A stretch of 6,911 bases of DNA from Clostridia bacterium (lineage in GTDB: Bacteria; Bacillota; Clostridia; Oscillospirales; CAG-272), in contig JAFTHJ010000225.1 in NCBI GenBank assembly GCA_017457465.1, positions 1 to 6,911 of the forward strand, read 5' to 3'. A program made the translations under genes and the position numbers. Position 1 is the stretch's first letter; each line of letters opens with the position of its first letter. Shown here piece after piece: positions 1 through 5,485 of the stretch. A model generated the notes under the pieces. That model had not been told where the DNA came from. It saw only the letters and a program-made list of their open reading frames with translations, and did no database searches.

Positions 1-507
1 GGAGCTATGCTGTCAATGGCAACCGCGGCGGCTCAAAGCAACACACTCTCGATAATAACGAGTATTCTTGCGATACTTTTCTACCTTTTTCTCGTATACG
101 CGCTTATCTGGGAGGTTGGAGCCAAGGACAGAATATCGGTTGATATAGGCAAAAAGGAATACCGTCCGCACACAGGTCTTGCGGTGGCGGCTTTGGCTAG
201 TATCCCGAGTTTCGTTGTCGCTGTGGTCTACTCAATAGGCTATCCCTTTATGGCGAATTACGAGTGGGCAGGGGGAATGTGCGCCGTTGGAAGCTTCTTT
301 AATCTTTTGATTCAGGGAATGTATCTCGGTCTCACTACCGCAATTCCGCTGTTCGGCTCAACACTCAACCGCTTCTGGTTAACTCACTTCGCAATAATCC
401 TTCCCGCGCTGATAACCGCGTGGGTGGCGTACTATCTTGGATTCAAGAACAAGAAGTTCACAACACTTTTCAACTATCAAAGTCCCGATAAGGCAAAGAA
501 AAAATAA
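1..507 (+). CDS. Multi-pass membrane protein of unknown function, probably 5'-truncated by the window edge
   Basis: The reading frame is open from base 1; the first in-frame ATG is at 7 and another is at 16. The GGAG at 1-4 is only 2 nt from the first ATG, too close for a normal ribosome binding site, and 11 nt from the second. I therefore suspect the gene starts outside the window. Counting from the ATG at 7, the visible 166 residues hold about four hydrophobic segments (near residues 15-36, 57-79, 90-117 and 125-146). A polar, charged loop (WEVGAKDR...KKEYRPH) lies between the first two, and the tail is lysine-rich (DKAKKK), which suggests a cytoplasmic C-terminus. The pattern Trp-x-x-Gly-x-Lys-Asp-Arg followed by a Gly-Leu and Ala-Ser-Ile-Pro segment resembles unnamed clostridial membrane proteins. 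I do not recognise a named family and assign no function. A strong terminator follows 9 nt after the stop codon, so this is the last gene of its transcript. Confidence 0.75.
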   Translation, partial: GAMLSMATAAAQSNTLSIITSILAILFYLFLVYALIWEVGAKDRISVDIGKKEYRPHTGLAVAALASIPSFVVAVVYSIGYPFMANYEWAGGMCAVGSFFNLLIQGMYLGLTTAIPLFGSTLNRFWLTHFAIILPALITAWVAYYLGFKNKKFTTLFNYQSPDKAKKK

Positions 508-516
508 AATTTTTCC

Positions 517-546
517 AAAAGCTCCGTGTATAGCGGAGCTTTTTTT
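517..546 (+). terminator. Intrinsic terminator after the membrane protein gene
   Basis: The arms AAAAGCTCCG (517-526) and CGGAGCTTTT (534-543) are perfect complements around a 7-nt loop. The right arm runs into seven consecutive T (540-546). The stem has a GC-rich core and begins 9 nt after the TAA at 505-507. This is a textbook Rho-independent terminator for plus-strand transcription. Because the left arm starts with four A, it could also act weakly on the minus strand. Confidence 0.9.
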
Positions 547-548
547 GT

Positions 549-711
549 GGCATACTGTACTTGTAATTCATCTGTGATGAGTTACTTTCCGTAATACGTG
601 AAGATACTATGAGTAACGGAGTATGTTTACGATTGCGGAAATCTTGGCAAACCGAGTCCCGCCGAGCTGCGTTTGCGAAAAATTCATTGTCGGCGGAGAA
701 CGGAGATTGAA
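549..711 (+). other. Non-coding leader between the terminator and the Asn/Gln-rich micro-ORF
   Basis: About 160 bases lie after the terminator and before the ATG at 712. I see no convincing gene here. An ATG at 623 opens a longer frame through the repeat region, but its GGAG (618-621) is only 1 nt away. A weak sigma-A-like pair, TTACTT then TACTAT (605-610) with a spacer of about 17 nt, is present but matches consensus poorly. The promoter of the downstream micro-ORF must lie in this stretch if the gene is expressed on its own. I could not fix its position or its sigma factor. Confidence 0.4.
702..705 (+). promoter_or_regulatory. Ribosome binding site of the Asn/Gln-rich micro-ORF
   Basis: GGAG at 702-705 lies 6 nt before the ATG at 712. 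This is the main evidence that the micro-ORF is translated in this frame rather than in the longer overlapping frames, which lack a properly spaced site. Confidence 0.6.
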
Positions 712-837
712 ATGCAGAACAATCAGCAGAACAATCAGAACAAGAATCAGCAGAACAACCAGAACAACCAGAATCAGCAGAACAAGAACCAGCAGAACAG
801 CCAGAACAACCAGAATCAGCAGAACAACAACCGCTGA
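712..837 (+). CDS. Asn/Gln-rich 41-residue repeat peptide
   Basis: ATG at 712 to TGA at 835-837. Of 41 residues, 20 are Asn and 16 are Gln; the others are the start Met, two Lys, one Ser and a final Arg. The chain is three imperfect 14-residue units, each built around Gln-Asn-Lys/Asn-Asn-Gln-Gln-Asn. All Gln codons are CAG, and the only T bases are in the ATG and five AAT codons, so the mRNA is almost free of U. A well-spaced GGAG precedes the start and a hairpin follows at 903-928, giving a complete small transcription unit. There is no signal peptide, membrane segment or known domain, and the product is expected to be disordered and weakly basic. I recall similar short Asn/Gln-rich ORFs in other Clostridia, but their function is unknown to me. 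A prion-like, spore-associated or purely regulatory role would be speculation. The alternative is a non-translated simple-sequence repeat. Confidence 0.55.
   Translation: MQNNQQNNQNKNQQNNQNNQNQQNKNQQNSQNNQNQQNNNR
715..834 (+). repeat. 42-bp imperfect tandem repeat, about 2.9 copies, in frame
   Basis: The units are 715-756, 757-798 and 799-834, each 14 codons (the last one 12). Units two and three share a 26-base identical core (760-785 and 802-827, offset 42 nt). The first unit differs by codon swaps within the Asn/Gln set. The period is a multiple of three, so copy-number change keeps the reading frame, which fits growth by slippage or recombination under coding constraint. Confidence 0.85.
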
Positions 838-902
838 ATGACAGTTTGAGATACGACACCGTCAAAGAGTGAAAATAATCGGAATTTAAGAGCAAATCCG
901 AG

Positions 903-939
903 CGGGCTATCACATGCGTGATAGCCCGTAAATCTTTTT
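903..939 (+). terminator. Hairpin terminator at the convergent gene ends
   Basis: CGGGCTATCAC (903-913) and GTGATAGCCCG (918-928) form a perfect 11-bp stem around a 4-nt loop. On the plus strand it is followed by TAAATC and then five T (935-939), a somewhat delayed U-tract. On the minus strand the hairpin lies 9 nt after the stop codon of the small membrane protein gene but is followed by mixed sequence with no run of T. It is therefore best read as the terminator of the Asn/Gln-rich gene. It may also slow or partly stop the converging operon. Confidence 0.7.
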
Positions 940-1063
940 AAAATACTCCCATAACTGCGTATAGCAGATATATTATAAAGCTGCCCACCATCAGTAGGGC
1001 GAGAATTATACATAAAGTTCTTGTCAGGAAAGTAGTTGTGTTTTTCTCTTTTCTTTTTGACAT
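938..1063 (-). CDS. Small single-pass membrane protein (41 residues), last gene of the operon
   Basis: ATG at 1063-1061 to TAA at 940-938. The N-terminus is strongly basic (MSKRKEK), followed by a Thr-rich stretch and one hydrophobic helix of about 25 residues (roughly 14-38) that ends almost at the C-terminus. By the positive-inside rule the short N-terminus should be cytoplasmic. A near-perfect AAGGAGG at 1078-1072 lies 8 nt before the ATG and 2 nt after the TGA of the topoisomerase gene, so it is tightly coupled to it. Length and layout recall tiny Firmicutes membrane proteins such as DUF4044 or the Prli42 type (the latter anchors the stressosome in Listeria). I see no specific motif that proves membership and do not assign a function. 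The ORF is real by ribosome binding site, frame and composition, but short enough to be missed by standard gene calling. Confidence 0.75.
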   Translation of the reverse strand: MSKRKEKNTTTFLTRTLCIILALLMVGSFIIYLLYAVMGVF

Positions 1064-1071
1064 TGCTTCAG

Positions 1072-1078
1072 CCTCCTT
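1072..1078 (-). promoter_or_regulatory. Consensus ribosome binding site of the small membrane protein
   Basis: Reading on the minus strand, AAGGAGG occupies 1078-1072, between the topoisomerase stop codon (1083-1081) and the ATG at 1063. This is the strongest ribosome binding site in the window, and it has no other gene to serve. It therefore supports the micro-ORF. Confidence 0.8.
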
Positions 1079-1080
1079 TA

Positions 1081-3327
1081 TCAGGTATCTATTTTAAGCT
1101 GCTGCTTCATAATATCTTTTTCTACAAGCAGCTGTCCCGTTGCGGGAATCTTTAATTTTCTGTAGCCCTTGGCGTTCTCATAAGACTCGTCAATTTTGTC
1201 GGTGCAGCTCACAAGAGTCTGTCCCTTTTTCATTGTCATAAGGGTAACACCCGCCGAGGTTCTTGTGTTCTTTGCGGGAATAAGCGAGGTCTTTATGATA
1301 ATAGCCTTATCGTCGGAATTTACGAGCATAATCTCAAAGGGCTCTTTTTCCTTCTCGTAGAAGACTCCGCATATCGGAGATGCCGAGGAATAAGCGTTTA
1401 TGAGCTTTTTGCGGTTCGCCTTTGTCTCATAAGCCGTGACGGGAACACGCACACCCTTTCCGTTCTCAAAGACAAACACAAAATTCTCACCTGCGGGGTA
1501 TCCGCTCTGCACTCGCATAAATACAGGCTTCTCACCCTCATCCATACCGAGCTTCGCGGGAACGAATTCACCCATAGCCGATGCCTTGACAGACTCAAAA
1601 TCGGCTGTCTTGGCTCTGTATATCTGACACTTGTCGGTGACAAATATAAGGTCGGAGAGGTTGTCTGTATCCTCTGTGATGATGATACTGTCGCCCTCCT
1701 TAAGCTTTTGTTCGTCATTACCGCGGAGAGACTGAAGAGTTATCTTCTTGAAGTATCCCTCGCGAGTCAGGTAGATACGCGCGTTGTAGTTCTCAACGTG
1801 GTCTTCCTCGTTGTAGACCTCTATATCATCACTGTGAATGAGCTGTGAGCGGCGAGGCTGACCGTATTTTTTCTTTATTTCGGTGAGCTGTGTCGCTATA
1901 AGTGCCTTTATCTTCAGCTCGTCCGCAAGAATTTCCTCAAGTCTCGCTATCTCGTTCTGCAGTCCCTCAATCTCATTGATTCTGTTGATAATATATTCCT
2001 TATTGAGGTTGCGGAGCTTTATTTCACAGATATAGTCCGCCTGAATCTTGTCGATATTGAAGCCCGACATAAGGTTGGGGATAACGTCCTCCTCCTTTTC
2101 GGTGTGGCGGATTATCCTTATTGCCTTGTCTATATCAAGCAGAATCTTTCCGAGTCCGAGAAGCAGATGGAGCTTGTCTCGCTTTTTGCCAAGCTCAAAT
2201 TCAAGCTCACGGCGCAGACAAAGCATTCTGAATTTTATCCATTCCTTGATTATGTCAACAACGCCGAGCTGTCTCGGTGAGGAGTCGATAAGAATATTGA
2301 AATTACACTTGAAGCTGTCCTCAAGGGGAGTCAGCTTGAAAAGCTTGGTCATAAGCTTGTCGGGGTCAACTCCGCGGCGCAAATCAAGCGTGAGCTTGAA
2401 GCCGTTGAGGTCTATCTCGTCTCTGAAGTCGGTTATCTCCTTGAGCTTTCCTTCCTTGACAAGCTCCGCGATACGCTTAAGTATAAGCTCTATCGTGGTA
2501 GAGTAGGGAATCTGAATTATATCAATGCAGTTCTGTTCCTTGTCATAGTTGTATCTTGAACGTATCTTAACCGAGCCCGAGCCTGTTTCATATATCTGAC
2601 GCATCGTCTCTCTGTCGTAGATAATGGCGCCGCCGCAGGGGAAATCGGGGGCTTTGATTATGTCAAGGATTTTATCTGTACTTACCTTGGGATTTTTAAG
2701 AACGGCTATAGTTCCGTCACATACCTCTGCGAGGTTGAAAGAGCATATTGAGGAAGCCATACCGACGGCGATACCCGTATTCGGAGTAACAAGGACATTG
2801 GGGAAGGTGGTAGGAAGAAGCACGGGCTCCTTCGTTGTATTGTCGTAGTTGTCGACCATATCCACGGCGTTCTTGTCTATTCCCTTGAAAATTTCGTTGC
2901 ATATCGGGTCAAGCTTGACCTCGGTATATCGGGAAGCCGCAAACTTCATTTCCGAGGAATACTGCTTACCAAAGCTTCCCTTGGAGTCAACAAAGGGGTG
3001 GAGCAGAGACTCGTTTCCTCTTGTGAGACGAACCATAGTCTCGTATATAGCCATATCTCCGTGTGGGTTGAGCTTCATCGTCTGTCCCACGACATTTGCG
3101 CTCTTGGTTCTGTTGCCCGTGAGAAGTCCCATTTTATACATGGTATAAAGGAGCTTTCTGTGCGAGGGCTTGAAGCCGTCTATCTCGGGAATCGCTCTCG
3201 AGATTATAACGCTCATAACGTAGGGCATATAGTTCTTTTCAATTGTGTCGGTGATTATCTGGTTCTGAATGGGAGCTACCACCTGCGGCTCTGCCGCAAT
3301 GCTGCTTTTTTTAGTTCTCTTTGCCAT
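1081..3327 (-). CDS. Divergent type IIA DNA topoisomerase subunit A (GyrA/ParC-like)
   Basis: This is the DNA breakage-reunion subunit, which cuts and rejoins both strands and works with an ATPase B subunit to supercoil or decatenate DNA. Its 748 residues are in the ParC range and shorter than most GyrA. The winged-helix region is residues ~25-140: GFKPSHRKLLY (51-61), the NPHGD block (87-91) and the catalytic Arg133-Tyr134 in AASRYTE. PTTFPNVLV and GIAVGMAS (172-192) mark the tower and DNA-bending region, where the usual NG..GIAVGMAT.IPPHN is changed to TPNTGIAVGMASSICSFN. Coiled-coil segments span ~365-485, and the C-terminal beta-pinwheel begins near 500. I find no GyrA box (QRRGGKG-like) in the C-terminal domain, which argues against a true gyrase. 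The positions matching E. coli GyrA Ser83 and Asp87 are Met92 and Glu96. The start follows a weak AGGACGG, 23 nt after sua5. No B subunit gene is adjacent. The family is certain; whether it is the main topoisomerase IV or an accessory clostridial paralogue is open, so no symbol is given. Confidence 0.9.
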   Translation of the reverse strand: MAKRTKKSSIAAEPQVVAPIQNQIITDTIEKNYMPYVMSVIISRAIPEIDGFKPSHRKLLYTMYKMGLLTGNRTKSANVVGQTMKLNPHGDMAIYETMVRLTRGNESLLHPFVDSKGSFGKQYSSEMKFAASRYTEVKLDPICNEIFKGIDKNAVDMVDNYDNTTKEPVLLPTTFPNVLVTPNTGIAVGMASSICSFNLAEVCDGTIAVLKNPKVSTDKILDIIKAPDFPCGGAIIYDRETMRQIYETGSGSVKIRSRYNYDKEQNCIDIIQIPYSTTIELILKRIAELVKEGKLKEITDFRDEIDLNGFKLTLDLRRGVDPDKLMTKLFKLTPLEDSFKCNFNILIDSSPRQLGVVDIIKEWIKFRMLCLRRELEFELGKKRDKLHLLLGLGKILLDIDKAIRIIRHTEKEEDVIPNLMSGFNIDKIQADYICEIKLRNLNKEYIINRINEIEGLQNEIARLEEILADELKIKALIATQLTEIKKKYGQPRRSQLIHSDDIEVYNEEDHVENYNARIYLTREGYFKKITLQSLRGNDEQKLKEGDSIIITEDTDNLSDLIFVTDKCQIYRAKTADFESVKASAMGEFVPAKLGMDEGEKPVFMRVQSGYPAGENFVFVFENGKGVRVPVTAYETKANRKKLINAYSSASPICGVFYEKEKEPFEIMLVNSDDKAIIIKTSLIPAKNTRTSAGVTLMTMKKGQTLVSCTDKIDESYENAKGYRKLKIPATGQLLVEKDIMKQQLKIDT

Positions 3328-3350
3328 TTATGTACCGTCCTGATTTATTT

Positions 3351-4382
3351 TTATACTTTCTTTATAGTGTGTGCCGCCGCTCGTATCATTCTGTTGTAGA
3401 GCGCGAGACCAATACCCTCCTTGGGGGGCAGATGCGCGTATATTACCTCTGCGTCAAATCCGTTGACCTCACGCAGTGCCCCAAAAAGGGCATTGGCTTG
3501 AGCCTCGAGGTCGTCCCTCGCACCTATAGTAATAAGCTTGTCCGAGATAAGCTCACTTGCGTCCTCATCATAACAGATTATCGCGCAATTTTGTGAATCT
3601 TGCGCTTTTCTCATATACGCTACAACCTCCGAAGCCGCTCCGTCAAGCAAAATCAGCGGAGCTTTTGGCGCGTAATGTCTGTATTTCATACCGGGAGAGA
3701 GCGGACGCTCGTTCTCCCCGAGCTGCTCTGTCACCGCGGGAGCGATATTTACGCTCTCACAAACACAGAGGAGCGCATCATAGGTAACAGCGCCGGGGCG
3801 GAGAAGTGTGAGCGAATCGCCGTCTATCTTTACGATGGTCGACTCAAGACCTATCTCGCATTCGCCGCCGTCTATTATCATATCAACCCGTCCCGAAAGG
3901 TCGGATATAACGTGTTCTGCCTTTGTGGGGGAGGGACTTCCCGAAAGATTTGCCGAGGGAGCGGCTATAGCGACTCCCGCCGCGGATATGAGTGCCGAGG
4001 CTACAGGGTGAGACGGGCACCTTACCGCCACCGTGTCAAGCCCTCCTGTCACAGAATGGGGGACTGTATTCTTCTTTGGGAGTATTACCGTTATAGGCCC
4101 GGGCATAAAAGCCTTTGCGAGTCTGTAGTAAAGCTCACAGGTGTGGGCGTATAGCTCGGCATCGCTCGGAGCCGCCACGTGAATGATAAGAGGGTTGTCG
4201 GACGGACGTCCCTTTGCCGCGTATATCTTTTTCGCGGCGTCGGCATCGGTCGCGTCAGCACCGAGTCCGTAAACTGTCTCGGTGGGGAAGGCGACAAGTC
4301 CTCCCGCCCTTATGATATCCGCCGCCGCCTGTAGCTTATCAGTCTCTGGCTGTTCGGCGTTTACCGTAATGATTTCAGTCAT
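3351..4382 (-). CDS. ywlC: L-threonylcarbamoyladenylate synthase, Sua5/YwlC type
   Basis: The enzyme makes threonylcarbamoyl-AMP from threonine, bicarbonate and ATP, the first step of t6A37 tRNA modification. The TsaD/TsaB/TsaE proteins then transfer the group to ANN-decoding tRNAs. The 343 residues match the two-domain YwlC/Sua5 length (B. subtilis about 346), not the short TsaC. The YrdC domain (about 1-205) shows FPTETVYGLGADA (32-44), KGRPSDNPL (57-65), PGPITVILP (94-102), APSANLSG (141-148) and GLESTIV (178-184). The linker motif SPGMKYRHYAPKAPL (229-243), which closes the active site in this family, leads into the Sua5 domain ending with GLALYNRMIRAA. I chose the ATG at 4382: AAGGA (4395-4391) sits 8 nt upstream and begins 1 nt after the prfA stop. 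A TTG at 4400 that overlaps the prfA stop (TTGA) would add six residues and also has an AAGGA 9 nt upstream. Confidence 0.95.
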   Translation of the reverse strand: MTEIITVNAEQPETDKLQAAADIIRAGGLVAFPTETVYGLGADATDADAAKKIYAAKGRPSDNPLIIHVAAPSDAELYAHTCELYYRLAKAFMPGPITVILPKKNTVPHSVTGGLDTVAVRCPSHPVASALISAAGVAIAAPSANLSGSPSPTKAEHVISDLSGRVDMIIDGGECEIGLESTIVKIDGDSLTLLRPGAVTYDALLCVCESVNIAPAVTEQLGENERPLSPGMKYRHYAPKAPLILLDGAASEVVAYMRKAQDSQNCAIICYDEDASELISDKLITIGARDDLEAQANALFGALREVNGFDAEVIYAHLPPKEGIGLALYNRMIRAAAHTIKKV

Positions 4383-4390
4383 TTGATTTT

Positions 4391-4395
4391 TCCTT
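4391..4395 (-). promoter_or_regulatory. Ribosome binding site that selects the ATG start of the Sua5 gene
   Basis: AAGGA on the minus strand at 4395-4391, 8 nt before the ATG at 4382. A second AAGGA at 4414-4410 lies inside the prfA coding region, 9 nt before an alternative TTG at 4400. The ATG is preferred because of its codon and because homologous N-termini usually start a few residues before the first beta strand, as MTEIITVN does here. Confidence 0.6.
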
Positions 4396-4396
4396 G

Positions 4397-5467
4397 TCAA
4401 AAAGAATTTTCCTTGAGCTTCTCTGCGGTATCTGCCGTAAGAAGCGCGTCTATCATATCGTCTATATTTCCGTTGAGGAAGCTCTCGAGCGAGTGGAGCG
4501 TGAGAGATATGCGGTGGTCGGTGATTCGTCCCTGCGGATAGTTGTATGTCCTTATCCGTTCACTTCTGTCTCCCGTTCCGACCTGACTCTTTCTGTCCGA
4601 GGCGATTTTCTCGTTTTGCTCTCTCTGCTTCATATCGTAAAGCTTCGCGCGGAGCATTTTGAGCGCTTTGTCCTTGTTTTTGAACTGACTTCGCTCCTCC
4701 TGACACTCGATAACGATACCCGTTGGCTTGTGCGTAAGCCTTACGGCGGATTCGGTCTTGTTGATGTGCTGACCGCCCGCACCGCTCGATTTACAGGATT
4801 CTATGGTAATGTCCGCGGGGTTTATCTCAACCTCCACATCTTCGACCTCGGGAAGCACCGCGACTGTCGCGGTTGAGGTCTGTATTCTGCCCTGTGATTC
4901 TGTCTCGGGGACTCGCTGAACTCGGTGAACACCGCTCTCAAACTTGAATCGGGAGTAGGCTCCGTCACCCTCAACAGTAAAGGATATTTCTCTGAATCCG
5001 CCAAGCTCTGTTTCGTTCGAGGTCATAACCGAGGTCTTGAAGCCCTTGGATTCGGCATACATTGTATACATACGGTAGAGAACACCCGCGAATAGCGCGG
5101 CTTCCTCACCGCCCGCACCGCTTCGTATCTCGACGATTACGTTCTTTTCGTCGTTCGGGTCTCTTGGAAGCAGGAGTATCTTCAGCTCCTCAAGAAGCCG
5201 CTCCATAGCCTGTTTGGTTTCCTTGAATTCGGCAGTCGCAAGTTCTCGCATCTCTGCATCGGAGGAATCCTCCATAAGCTCACGCGCGTCCTCGTTGTCC
5301 GCACAAGCCCTTTTGTACTCTCTGAACTTTTCTATAATCGGGGTAAGATTTTTGTATTCCTTCATCAAAGCGGTGAATTTTTCCTGATTTGAGAAAGCGT
5401 CGGGAGAGGCAAGGTCTGCCTCAATAGCAAGATATTTTTCTTCTGCCGCCTGTAGTTTGTTAAGCAT
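4397..5467 (-). CDS. prfA: Peptide chain release factor 1 (RF1)
   Basis: A cytoplasmic release factor that reads UAA and UAG in the ribosomal A site and triggers peptidyl-tRNA hydrolysis. The 356 residues are the normal RF1 length. In order: a helical N-terminal domain (about 1-105), the PCRF domain with IRSGAGGEEAALFAG (114-128), the stop-codon reading region with HRVQRVPETESQGR (181-194) and the GGQ catalytic loop, SSGAGGQHINKTESAVRLTH (227-246). Pro187-Glu-Thr189 occupies the RF1 PxT recognition site, where RF2 has SPF, so this is RF1 and not RF2. There is no sign of a programmed frameshift, which is also typical of RF1. The start ATG at 5467 has GAGGA 4 nt upstream, and the gene follows the M18 peptidase by 18 nt. 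Its TGA stop overlaps a possible TTG start of sua5. The usual partner prmC, which methylates the GGQ Gln (Gln233 here), is not next to it. Confidence 0.97.
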   Translation of the reverse strand: MLNKLQAAEEKYLAIEADLASPDAFSNQEKFTALMKEYKNLTPIIEKFREYKRACADNEDARELMEDSSDAEMRELATAEFKETKQAMERLLEELKILLLPRDPNDEKNVIVEIRSGAGGEEAALFAGVLYRMYTMYAESKGFKTSVMTSNETELGGFREISFTVEGDGAYSRFKFESGVHRVQRVPETESQGRIQTSTATVAVLPEVEDVEVEINPADITIESCKSSGAGGQHINKTESAVRLTHKPTGIVIECQEERSQFKNKDKALKMLRAKLYDMKQREQNEKIASDRKSQVGTGDRSERIRTYNYPQGRITDHRISLTLHSLESFLNGNIDDMIDALLTADTAEKLKENSF

Positions 5468-5485
5468 ATAATCCTCGGTGATTTA

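Noticed and set aside
549..711. Sporulation sigma-F or sigma-G promoter for the Asn/Gln-rich gene
   Set aside because: GCATA at 550 and CAT-type elements occur, but none has the right spacing. A sporulation link would be attractive but is not supported by the bases.
715..834. CRISPR-like array
   Set aside because: The units abut without spacers, are imperfect and keep a reading frame, so this is a coding tandem repeat.
623..841. 72-codon plus-strand frame rich in Arg, Thr and Ser through the repeat region
   Set aside because: Its GGAG is only 1 nt from the ATG, and its low-complexity tail is just the +1 reading of the Asn/Gln repeat, whose own frame has a properly spaced site.
470..913. 147-codon minus-strand frame with Cys/Ser/Gly-rich repeats
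   Set aside because: It starts with GTG inside the hairpin stem, has no ribosome binding site, crosses a terminator and overlaps the membrane protein gene. The Cys-rich stretch is the complement of the Asn/Gln repeat.
816..1013. 65-codon minus-strand frame overlapping the small membrane protein
   Set aside because: No ribosome binding site, an unnatural composition, and it runs through the hairpin in a different frame from the well-supported micro-ORF.
2048..2506. 152-codon plus-strand frame, very Ser-rich, inside the topoisomerase gene
   Set aside because: It is the complement of the coiled-coil and tower region; the Ser/Leu bias comes from opposite-strand Lys/Glu/Leu codons and no family motif is present.
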